This document shows positions 15,304 to 22,922 of a DNA stretch of 64,000 bases, one piece after another. Position 1 is the first letter of the stretch. Every line of letters begins with the position of its first letter. The position numbers were made by a program, and so were the translations under genes. The notes beneath the pieces were generated by a model. The model had not been told where the DNA came from. It saw only the letters and a list, made by a program, of their open reading frames with translations, and did no database searches. This stretch comes from Verrucomicrobiales bacterium (GTDB lineage Bacteria > Verrucomicrobiota > Verrucomicrobiia > Verrucomicrobiales > DEV007), in assembly GCA_021648365.1 (NCBI GenBank), contig JAKISY010000011.1:1-64000 (forward strand), read 5' to 3'.

Positions 15304-16362
15304 TCACAATAACTTCTCTAAAGCCCGGCGATAAGGGGCGCCGAGGGTGAGTTGATCGAGCTCTGCGATCGCAAACCACTTGCGATGTTGATCAAGCTTG
15401 ATGTTTGCTGTGTCTTTGACCTGGTGCACGTAGAGCGTCACTCGATACTTGGTGATCGAGTATTTCATGGTGAGCACTATTTGTTCTTTCTGGTGGGGGC
15501 TATGGCTACTTTCTTCGGCGTGTAAAGCGGGCAATTTCCACAGCCCCGTCCTACGACTGCCGCTTTCTTTTTCTAGCAAGATCCGCCCCTTGTTCTTGGC
15601 AAACAAAACATCCTCTTCCATCAGCACGGTCTTTTGGCGCGGCTTTTTGATCGGTAGCGATTTGGGATCACGGGTGGCGCAGTAAGCGGAGACAGGGCAA
15701 TCGCCGCATAAAGGTTCACTGCGATTACATAGGGTTTGTCCCAGCTCCATCAATGCCGAGTTGTATTCACGCGAGCGAGCGTTTTTGCGCTTGGGCATCA
15801 ACTGCTGTGCTAGGCTCCAAATCATTTTGCCACCAGCAGTGCTGTCCACCGCTTCGCGATAATCGAACAGCCGCGCCAATACTCGCGCTACATTGCCATC
15901 GACAATAGCGGCAGGTAGATCAAAAGCAAAACTCGCCACTGCTCCAGCGGTGTAAGGTCCGACACCTGGCAGCAGCCGAATGCTCGCCAAATCTGCGGGA
16001 AAGCTGCCAGCGAATTGCTGCTCGATGTTTTGCGCGCATTGATGCAAGCGCCGCGCGCGCGAGTAATAACCTAGACCTTCCCACAGCTTCAATACCTCGC
16101 TCTCGTCTGCCGCAGCCAGTGTTTTTGTCTCGGGAAAACGCTTCATCCAGCGTTGATAATACCCGCGCTCCAAGACGGTGGCGACTTGCGTCTGTTGCAA
16201 CATCAACTCGCTCACTAAAATAGCGTAAGGGTCCTGGGTATCGCGCCATGGGTAGCTCTTACCATTTTGCTCAAACCAGCGAATCAATTTGGCACGAAAT
16301 GAGCTTCCCTCACCTGCAAGGGCGTCGTGTCGCTGGGCGATTTTCTGATTTCTGAGATTCAT
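15304..16362 (-). CDS. mutY: A/G-specific adenine DNA glycosylase MutY
   Basis: A 352-residue base-excision repair enzyme that removes adenine mispaired with 8-oxoguanine. The catalytic Glu (E52 in SELMLQQTQV) and Asp (D155 in AAIVDGNVAR) are both present, with the helix-hairpin-helix LPGVGPYTAG at 131-140. The [4Fe-4S] cluster ligands follow the standard C-x6-C-x2-C-x5-C spacing (CNRSEPLC...). The C-terminal NUDIX-like domain, which recognises 8-oxoG, runs from about 240 to 350. It is divergent from the HU gene and converges on the preceding gene. Confidence 0.95.
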   Translation of the reverse strand: MNLRNQKIAQRHDALAGEGSSFRAKLIRWFEQNGKSYPWRDTQDPYAILVSELMLQQTQVATVLERGYYQRWMKRFPETKTLAAADESEVLKLWEGLGYYSRARRLHQCAQNIEQQFAGSFPADLASIRLLPGVGPYTAGAVASFAFDLPAAIVDGNVARVLARLFDYREAVDSTAGGKMIWSLAQQLMPKRKNARSREYNSALMELGQTLCNRSEPLCGDCPVSAYCATRDPKSLPIKKPRQKTVLMEEDVLFAKNKGRILLEKESGSRRTGLWKLPALHAEESSHSPHQKEQIVLTMKYSITKYRVTLYVHQVKDTANIKLDQHRKWFAIAELDQLTLGAPYRRALEKLL

Positions 16363-16547
16363 TGGTGTAAGAGTCTGTTATCGGAGCTATCCATAACGAC
16401 ATGTATTCAAACAATTTAGAGCAAAATACACACAGTTATCTAAAGTAGCAGTTGCGAGCTGACAAAAAACAAGCAGATTGCGAAACTAGACACTTAAGTT
16501 CAGTGAAGCTTTCGCCCTTCTTTAAATTAAACTCATTCTTATACCCA

Positions 16548-16856
16548 ATGGCTACTATAACCAAGCGTGATCTCGTTGTGCAAATCAGTAATGAAACGGG
16601 CTTGACCCAGCAACAGGTTTTTGATGTGATCCAACACACAGTGGAAAACATCACTCGCAGTCTGGCACAAAACGACGAGGTGGTGATCCGTAATTTTGGA
16701 GCTTTCAGTGTGAAAAAAACACGCGCTAAAGTAGGTCGTAATCCTAATCGTCCAAAAGACGAAGTAGTGATCCCCGAACGCGCTGTGGTGAAATTTCGCC
16801 CCGGCAAAGAACTCAAAGAGCGAGTCGCCAAACTCTTGCCTCAGTTGGTCAACTGA
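16548..16856 (+). CDS. HU/IHF-family DNA-bending protein
   Basis: This 102-residue nucleoid protein has the standard HU/IHF fold: an N-terminal dimerisation helix pair (TKRDLVVQISNETGLTQQQ), the NFGAFSV beta strand, and the arm GRNPNRPKDEVVIPERAVVKFRPG, with the proline that intercalates into DNA. The ATG at 16548 is chosen because family members start here; the longer upstream frame is not supported. The sequence is of the verrucomicrobial type. It is expressed as a single gene between mutY (divergent) and the heptosyltransferase gene (convergent). Confidence 0.92.
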   Translation: MATITKRDLVVQISNETGLTQQQVFDVIQHTVENITRSLAQNDEVVIRNFGAFSVKKTRAKVGRNPNRPKDEVVIPERAVVKFRPGKELKERVAKLLPQLVN

Positions 16857-16882
16857 TCAACGGTCAAGATCAAGCCTTCAGC

Positions 16883-17965
16883 CTATTTCGCAAATACACC
16901 TTCAGGGCTTGCCGCTTGGGCCAGTTTCGCCATGCTGCCCTCGGGCAGCAGCCTTCCAGTGCGCTGACGCAGCTCTTCGATAAGTTTTTTACGCTTCCTC
17001 TGCTCAGGCAGCTGCCCCGCTTCGAGTTGTGCCACTTGGATCAGCAGGCCGTCGCGCCAAATCCAGGCGCCTTTCTGAAAAGGGCCGACCACTGCGGGAT
17101 CGGTCCAGGTATGGATAGAAATCAACCGATCGCTGATCGCAGCTGCGAGATGCATCGGCCCGCTATCGACGCTGACCACTGTATCTGCTTGGCGCAGGCA
17201 CCAGATCAACTGTGGCAGATTGGTTTTACCCATCAGGTCAAGCGTATTGGCTGGCAGAGTCTGCCCTTGCCAAGAATCTGAACCAAGCAGCGCTATTTGC
17301 ACCTCAGCGTGATGTTGCTGCAGCGATTGACAGAATTCCGACACCTCTTGCTCGGTCAAAGATTTACCTAGTCCGCGCGAAAACGGGTGCAAAATCACCA
17401 ACGGACGCCCGTCCTCTCTAACCATGCCTTGCACCTTCTCACCCGCCGGCAACCAGAACGACAAAGGCTGCTCATCATCGTCAAGCGCACCCTGCGACTG
17501 CGCCAGACGCATGTAACGCTGTATAGCGTGCAGCTTTTTCCAATCCGGTAGGTTTATTTTTTCATCATAAAAAAAAGAAGCACCTTCTCTTGCTTGCCTG
17601 AAACCACAAACGTGTTTTGCCCCGCAAGCTTTGGCTAACAAAGCGGAGCGAAGTAATCCTTGCAAATCAATCACTCGATCAAAATGACGAGGGGCGAGAT
17701 TTTCCACCGCCCACTTTCGTGCCTGCAACAAGGCACCTAAACCACGGAAATCTCTACGCGGAAAGGGGATCACCTCTTCGAGATCGGGATGACCTTCCAG
17801 CAAAGGCACCCATTCTTCATTGACCAACCACTGAATGTCCCAATGGGGGTGTGCTTTTTTTAGGGCGGCTACCGCAGGCAGGGTGTGGATGACATCGCCA
17901 AACGAACTCGGTTTGATCACCAGAACGCGCTCCTGCTTGGCGGGTTCTGTAGTCATGGCAGACAC
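16883..17965 (-). CDS. Glycosyltransferase family 9 (heptosyltransferase-like)
   Basis: A 360-residue enzyme of GT9, the family of the lipopolysaccharide heptosyltransferases WaaC and WaaF. It has the N-terminal VLVIKPSSFGDVIHTLPAVAALK and the C-terminal donor-binding region VSVDSGPMHLAAA. It probably transfers a heptose or related sugar to the lipopolysaccharide core on the cytoplasmic face. It starts 3 bases after the stop of the metallophosphoesterase gene, so the two form an operon. Whether the sugar is heptose cannot be told from sequence. Confidence 0.85.
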   Translation of the reverse strand: MSAMTTEPAKQERVLVIKPSSFGDVIHTLPAVAALKKAHPHWDIQWLVNEEWVPLLEGHPDLEEVIPFPRRDFRGLGALLQARKWAVENLAPRHFDRVIDLQGLLRSALLAKACGAKHVCGFRQAREGASFFYDEKINLPDWKKLHAIQRYMRLAQSQGALDDDEQPLSFWLPAGEKVQGMVREDGRPLVILHPFSRGLGKSLTEQEVSEFCQSLQQHHAEVQIALLGSDSWQGQTLPANTLDLMGKTNLPQLIWCLRQADTVVSVDSGPMHLAAAISDRLISIHTWTDPAVVGPFQKGAWIWRDGLLIQVAQLEAGQLPEQRKRKKLIEELRQRTGRLLPEGSMAKLAQAASPEGVFAK

Positions 17966-17968
17966 AGC

Positions 17969-18691
17969 TTATTTGCCCACTGCAAGACGATTTGCCAACA
18001 TTTCTGGCAGACCGGCATCGATGATTTTAGCCTGAGTGGTTTTCAGATCATAATCCAAACGGCGGAAAGTGACCGTTTGATTGCCGACGTCATAGATCGC
18101 GTAAGAAGCACGCCAATCCCCATCACGAGGTTGCCCAACACTGCCTACATTGATGAAATATTTCTTAGCAGGATCGATATGAGCCTCGTCACCATCCATC
18201 ACCTCGACACTGTCGCCCTTAGCATAAATTTTCGGCGTATGCGTATGGCCATAAAAACAAACAGGCGTGAACTGATAGCTGAAACTCGCCATCGCATCAA
18301 ACTTGTTGGTCACATAACCCCAACTGCCCGGCGTATCGAGAGTGGCGTGCACGATGGTGAAATGACGCACCTGACGCACCAGCTTCACATTCATCAGATA
18401 ATCTTTGTCATCGGTGGTCAAATTCTCCCGAGTCCATTCCAGCGCTTGTTTGGCGAGCGGGTTCATGCCGCCAAGTGGAGCCGAGGTCGAAGCTTCTTCG
18501 TCGTGATTGCCTTTGACCATCGGGCAATCGAGATCGCGTATGATTTGTAAACACTCATGAGGATTCGCGTTGTAACCCACCACATCACCGATACAGACAA
18601 AATCTGTACAATCGTGATCCGCCGCATCGGTTAGAACGGTTTCCAGTGCCTCTAGGTTGGCGTGTATGTCTCCAAAAATGGCGAATTTCAT
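17969..18691 (-). CDS. Calcineurin-like metallophosphoesterase
   Basis: A 240-residue protein with the complete two-metal phosphoesterase signature: GDIHANLEAL, GDVVGYN, GNHDEE, a middle His in VHATLD, and GHTHTP. It belongs to the YfcE/MJ0936-like group, which includes diadenosine-tetraphosphatase-like enzymes and 2',3'-cyclic phosphodiesterases. No signal peptide, so cytoplasmic. It is co-transcribed with the GT9 glycosyltransferase just downstream. The substrate is not predictable. Confidence 0.85.
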   Translation of the reverse strand: MKFAIFGDIHANLEALETVLTDAADHDCTDFVCIGDVVGYNANPHECLQIIRDLDCPMVKGNHDEEASTSAPLGGMNPLAKQALEWTRENLTTDDKDYLMNVKLVRQVRHFTIVHATLDTPGSWGYVTNKFDAMASFSYQFTPVCFYGHTHTPKIYAKGDSVEVMDGDEAHIDPAKKYFINVGSVGQPRDGDWRASYAIYDVGNQTVTFRRLDYDLKTTQAKIIDAGLPEMLANRLAVGK

Positions 18692-18859
18692 TGCCTTAAT
18701 CTATTCTCTACTCGCCGTTTTACCATAGGTGATGTCATCAAGACAACCTCTTTCTCAGCAAGCAAGTTGAGAACTGAAGCACACCTTGACCGAACCGCAA
18801 TGCTTTGGCGACAAAAATAAGCACTAATCTCCAAATATTCTAAACTCAATACTGGGAAA

Positions 18860-19696
18860 TTATTGGATTCTGATTCCGCCAGGCAGCTTTTGTTCCCGCT
18901 TCTTCGCTCGCTCTTGACGCAGAATATCGGGATGGACATCTGGTATCCTTTGAATCAGAGGGATATCCAATTTTTCCTCCAGTTGTTTCAGACTGACGAT
19001 GACGGATGGCAGGCGACGATGGATAGCACCCTCATCGTAAAGTGCTCGCAGGTAATCATAAGCTTCGCGTTCATGACCCGGGCATTGCGCCAACATGTAG
19101 CCCACAAAACGAACCAAGTAAGCCGAAGCATGGGGACGGGCATAGGCTTGGCGATAGGCTTCGGCGGCAGCACAATAGTCATGTTTCTTTTCCCTATAAA
19201 CAAACCCCAGTTCTTCCCAAGGTTTCGCCGCTTGAGGATTATTGCGGATACCTTGCTGCAAAAAAACGATGCCTTTGTCCACATACTCTTGCCTCATTTT
19301 TTCTCTCAAAGCTGGTGGCAGCGACTCGTTCAACTGCACATTGGCGCTGGCATTCGCCCATAAATGCCAAGCCCCCTTGATCCAGCTATCAACATCGCGC
19401 GGTTGCAGCGTGGTGATGATATGATAGTCCCGCTCCACAGTTTCCCAGTCCGTCATCTGCCACGCATCATGCGCGTGCAGGGTCATGTAGATAGAGACCA
19501 ACGAACGCAGTCCGCCTAACGCAGCCAGCGTAGCCGATTGTCCCATTTGCTCGCGCAAAGATTCCCCTGGGGGATTCGATAGCAGCCCAGCAGCACTCAG
19601 CTCGCCATTCAGCTTCTTCTCCCAAGGCGCCCGTATCAAGCCGCCGATCAGCAACAACATCACCACTAGGAAAAACTTTTTCGCAAATAGCGCCAT
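18860..19696 (-). CDS. Hypothetical TPR-like membrane-anchored protein
   Basis: A 278-residue protein with one N-terminal membrane anchor or signal (FFLVVMLLLIGGLI), then helical repeats that look like TPRs (DWETVERDYHIITTLQPRDVDSWIKGAWHLW; NPQAAKPWEELGFVYREKKHDYCAAAEAYRQAY). No catalytic motif seen. It is the last gene of a three-gene operon with an ABC ATPase and an ABC-2 permease, sharing one base with the permease stop, so it is probably an extracytoplasmic partner of that transporter. Confidence 0.65.
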   Translation of the reverse strand: MALFAKKFFLVVMLLLIGGLIRAPWEKKLNGELSAAGLLSNPPGESLREQMGQSATLAALGGLRSLVSIYMTLHAHDAWQMTDWETVERDYHIITTLQPRDVDSWIKGAWHLWANASANVQLNESLPPALREKMRQEYVDKGIVFLQQGIRNNPQAAKPWEELGFVYREKKHDYCAAAEAYRQAYARPHASAYLVRFVGYMLAQCPGHEREAYDYLRALYDEGAIHRRLPSVIVSLKQLEEKLDIPLIQRIPDVHPDILRQERAKKREQKLPGGIRIQ

Positions 19697-20643
19697 CAGA
19701 ACTCCTTATCAGAAAATACAAACCACGACGCGATCGTGAACAACCCCAAATACAAGGCTGCCAATCCGCTCATCTCCACCATCGTAGCTAACCCCACGAC
19801 TTGACCACTCGAAATGCTGTCGCTGATATTAAAAATCTGGAAATCCGGAATCACCAAAATCATAACCTTCCCGATCATGCGAGTGATCCAGCCGCCCTGC
19901 TGCTCCACCACCCAAAAATCCGTCGCCATCTTATGAAAGTGACCAATCAGAAAAACCACAAAGGTAATGATGATGGTGAACAGCGAGCTCGATGCAAAGG
20001 TGGAAACTAACATCGCCACCGCAGCCAGTACCGCTGATTTCAGGAAAACTGCCAGCACACCGTAGAGCAAATTAAGGTCAGGTCCATAGGCAGCGATCAT
20101 CGCCGCCTCAGTGATACGATCCTCTTCTGTGAATCTAGGATTTTGCGCCATGTGGTGCATCTCACTGGCGATTATACTGGTCTCCTGAAAATGCAATATC
20201 ACGGTGAACAAGCCACACATCAAAGCCAGAGCCACCCCAATCACTGCGAGCACCCCCAGCAGCTTCCCTACCAAATATTCCAAGCGCGGCACCGGTTTGC
20301 ACAAGATCGTGTAGAGCGTGCGGTCTTCTAAATCGCGCGGAATCAAAACTGCCGTCGCGGTGATGGCGAACAACCAAGAAAAAATCGACATTGCGCCCAA
20401 TGAAGTCTCTCGTATCACCTTCAACTGCTGCACCGGCGTATAGAGCAAATTTAGATTACTCGCCGCTATCACCAACAAGGCAAAAATAGCTAAGAAGTAA
20501 AAAGTCTTCATCCGCACCAACTGGGTGAAGGTGCTCGCCATCAATACCCATACCCGCTGCGCAGAAAAAATCGGCGGCGACTTCACCAAAGGCTCAACTC
20601 TCTTTGTTTGGTCTCTTACCTGTTCTGAAGAATCGCTAGCCAT
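19696..20643 (-). CDS. ABC-2 type transporter permease
   Basis: A 315-residue membrane protein with about six helices, a long cytoplasmic N-terminus, and the NosY/GldF-like segment FSWLFAITATAVLIPRDLEDRTLYTILCKPVPRLEYLVGKLLG. It is the membrane half of an ABC transporter whose ATPase is encoded 1 base upstream. Such permeases export lipids, drugs or peptides, or drive membrane-protein assembly; no substrate clue is present beyond the following TPR-like protein. Confidence 0.85.
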   Translation of the reverse strand: MASDSSEQVRDQTKRVEPLVKSPPIFSAQRVWVLMASTFTQLVRMKTFYFLAIFALLVIAASNLNLLYTPVQQLKVIRETSLGAMSIFSWLFAITATAVLIPRDLEDRTLYTILCKPVPRLEYLVGKLLGVLAVIGVALALMCGLFTVILHFQETSIIASEMHHMAQNPRFTEEDRITEAAMIAAYGPDLNLLYGVLAVFLKSAVLAAVAMLVSTFASSSLFTIIITFVVFLIGHFHKMATDFWVVEQQGGWITRMIGKVMILVIPDFQIFNISDSISSGQVVGLATMVEMSGLAALYLGLFTIASWFVFSDKEF

Positions 20644-20644
20644 G

Positions 20645-21523
20645 TTATACTTCCCCCTCAGTCTTACTAGCCTTAGTTCCAGCTTCTGTTTCCGACAAAA
20701 ATAGCCGCTCCAAGGTGGTGCGAGGATGCCCTACCCTCACCAGTTGCGCCTTCTCGTCGTCCTTCACCAATTGCTCGATTTGTTCCTGCAAAGCTGCAGG
20801 TAGATTTTTCACCACCAGTTCGACCTCGTCCTCTACCGCGATCAAATCATCCAAAGCTCCTTCTCTGAGCATTTCCCCTTTTTGCATGATCGCCACCCGA
20901 TCACACACCTCTTGCACCTGCTCAAGCTGATGCGAACACAGGATCACCGCCACGCCATCCTGCTTCAGCTGCATGATCAAGTCGCGTATTTTTCTGGAGC
21001 CCGCAGGATCCACCCCCGCCGTAGGCTCATCGAGGATCACCAACTGCGGACGCTGAATGATCGCTTGCGCCAAACCTATGCGCTGCAGCATGCCTTTGGA
21101 GTATCCGCTCAATCTACGTTTGGCAGCATCTTCCAAATCGACCATCGCCAACAACTCCGCACAACGATCCTTAAGCACACTCTTTTTCAGACCACAGAGC
21201 TTGCCGTAAAACTGCAGCGTTTCCCAGCCCGAAAGATGTTTGTAGAAATAAGGATTCTCAGGCAAAAAACCCACCTGATGCCGGCTGCGCACGTCACGGC
21301 TGTCCACCCCGAAGATGCTGGTGCTACCACGAGTAGGTTTCATCAAACCGAGGATCACCTTCATCGTCGTCGATTTGCCCGAACCATTTGGACCGATCAA
21401 ACCATAGATCTCCCCCGCCCCCACCGTGAACGATATATTTTTCACCGCCACCAGATAATCGCGCTGTAAGGATAAGGAGAATACCTTAGTCAGATTATGG
21501 ACTTCTACAGCTGGCACACTCAT
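20645..21523 (-). CDS. ABC transporter ATP-binding protein
   Basis: A 292-residue ATPase of the CcmA/NatA type. Walker A is GPNGSGKST at 44-52, the signature is LSGYSKGM, Walker B is LVILDEP and the H-loop is ILCSHQLEQV. A C-terminal extension of about 70 residues follows the nucleotide-binding fold, as is common for ABC-2 partners. It is the first gene of the ATPase-permease-TPR operon; the acylphosphatase gene lies 15 bases upstream in the same direction. Confidence 0.88.
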   Translation of the reverse strand: MSVPAVEVHNLTKVFSLSLQRDYLVAVKNISFTVGAGEIYGLIGPNGSGKSTTMKVILGLMKPTRGSTSIFGVDSRDVRSRHQVGFLPENPYFYKHLSGWETLQFYGKLCGLKKSVLKDRCAELLAMVDLEDAAKRRLSGYSKGMLQRIGLAQAIIQRPQLVILDEPTAGVDPAGSRKIRDLIMQLKQDGVAVILCSHQLEQVQEVCDRVAIMQKGEMLREGALDDLIAVEDEVELVVKNLPAALQEQIEQLVKDDEKAQLVRVGHPRTTLERLFLSETEAGTKASKTEGEV

Positions 21524-21537
21524 AGTTCTATATCAGA

Positions 21538-21807
21538 CTAGCTTATCGAAAATCCTACGCAATTTGCAAGCAGAGATATGTCTTGCTGTTCTGTTTCTCG
21601 GATAAATCCCGCCAAATGTGATTCCGCAATTTCCTCGATGAATTCTTCCACCTCCGCCTGCTCGCCCATCAGCTGTAGCTCCACTCGCCCATCAGCCATA
21701 TTTTTCGCCCAGCCTTGCACCTCAAAGCCCTTCGCCAACTGCTTCACAGAAAAGCGGAAGCCCACCCCTTGCACTCGTCCCGTATAAAATATTTGCTTCG
21801 CTACCAT
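21538..21807 (-). CDS. acyP: Acylphosphatase
   Basis: This 89-residue enzyme hydrolyses acyl phosphates such as carbamoyl phosphate. The signature GRVQGVGFRFSVKQLA supplies the phosphate-binding loop and its Arg, and the catalytic Asn is in WAKNMADGRVELQ. I start at the ATG at 21807; an in-frame TTG two codons earlier is less likely. The C-terminus (ISLLANCVGFSIS) ends differently from the usual FxIxx strand but is in register. Probably a housekeeping gene. Confidence 0.88.
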   Translation of the reverse strand: MVAKQIFYTGRVQGVGFRFSVKQLAKGFEVQGWAKNMADGRVELQLMGEQAEVEEFIEEIAESHLAGFIRETEQQDISLLANCVGFSIS

Positions 21808-21838
21808 AACCAAAAAAAGGTTGTCTGCTATCTCACCC

Positions 21839-22537
21839 TTATTTGCCCTTCTTCCAAAAACGCAGCTTCTTGAGGAAGCTCTTCTTAGGTTTTTTTGCTG
21901 CTTGAGCCTCCTTTTGCACTGACTCGCTAGTGATCAACAAATCCACATCCCCAACCGAACCCTTGCCGTAATTAAACGTCCGCAATGGCATTTTTTTGCC
22001 CTCCGCCGAGTAAGTCTGAATCTTACGACGAACAATACGGCTGTTGGTATCAAATAGCCGCTCCTCCGTCAATCTGCCGATAGGATCGTAAAACAAAGTG
22101 CCACGATTGGTTAATGCACCTTGGGCATTATAGATCAGTACCTCCACGGGCCTGCCGCTTGCATTCAATTTGATCAGGCGCTTCTGCAACAACACCGAAG
22201 AATCTGCGTCCTGTTTTTTGGCGCGGAAAGTCTGCTGCTGCAAGGTGCTCTGCGCCTCGTCGAGCTTCGATTCAGTGAAATTTCCGTTAGGATGGAAAAT
22301 CGTCCGCCCCCACACCGCCGCCTCGCGAGCTTTCATCTCGCCATACTTCCAGTCACGCGTATCGATATTGGAGGGTCTAGGCGTGACCACATTGCCCCCC
22401 TTACCCTGACCCGAACGCTGATGAAATTGAGCCTGCGCCGCTGTCGGAGAACACAAACACAGCACCAAGCCCAACAAAGCAAACAAGCCGCTAAGCTCTT
22501 GGTTATAGTTTTTTTGATAAATTCCGTGCATTGCCAT
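21839..22537 (-). CDS. Hypothetical exported protein
   Basis: An unrecognised 232-residue protein with a signal peptide (FALLGLVLCLCSPTAAQAQ). The middle has YD/RHS-like strands such as GRPVEVLIYNAQGALTNRGTLFYDPIGRLTEERLFDTNSRIVRRK, suggesting antiparallel beta repeats. The C-terminus is strongly basic (KKPKKSFLKKLRFWKKGK) and could bind membrane phospholipid or nucleic acid. A GTG or ATG a few codons away is possible, but the ATG at 22537 gives a good leader. Confidence 0.6.
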   Translation of the reverse strand: MAMHGIYQKNYNQELSGLFALLGLVLCLCSPTAAQAQFHQRSGQGKGGNVVTPRPSNIDTRDWKYGEMKAREAAVWGRTIFHPNGNFTESKLDEAQSTLQQQTFRAKKQDADSSVLLQKRLIKLNASGRPVEVLIYNAQGALTNRGTLFYDPIGRLTEERLFDTNSRIVRRKIQTYSAEGKKMPLRTFNYGKGSVGDVDLLITSESVQKEAQAAKKPKKSFLKKLRFWKKGK

Positions 22538-22922
22538 CTTGTTACTCTTCCAAATTCCAGAACTTCACAATAACGGCACAAAAAAAAAGAGGAAGCAGTT
22601 TTTTACTCTTCACAACAATCTCAACCCTGAAAGGGTTCGAGGCGAACTTCGACAGAGTTTAGCGGGCTAAACGAGTCGAATTTCAACGCAGAAGCCAGAC
22701 AAAAATCGAAGCGGAGTTGGGTAAGAGGATGACAAGGCGTCTCGGAGAAATTTCGGTGAATATTCTCGAAACCCTTCAATCTAACCTTTCTACTTATCTT
22801 GTAGCGGAGTACAAACCCGAACAAGCCGATGATGGCGTGCGTGACAAATGATAATCTTTCGCTTTGCTATGTTGCACTGGATCTGCGCCAGCATATCAGT
22901 AAACGTTCGCTAAAAATAATAA
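22538..22922. other. Intergenic region with REP-like palindromes
   Basis: These 385 bases hold no gene I would support. A minus-strand frame at 22621-22824 exists but has no family and looks like repeat translation. Two clean palindromes are present: AACCCT-GAA-AGGGTT at 22623-22637 and GTTTAG-CGGG-CTAAAC at 22657-22672. The block may be a dispersed intergenic repeat; this needs a genome to check. Confidence 0.4.

Noticed and set aside
22621..22824. 67-codon minus-strand frame between the exported protein and glgX genes
   Set aside because: It runs over two palindromes and has no family, leader or ribosome-binding site. It is better explained as translation of an intergenic repeat.
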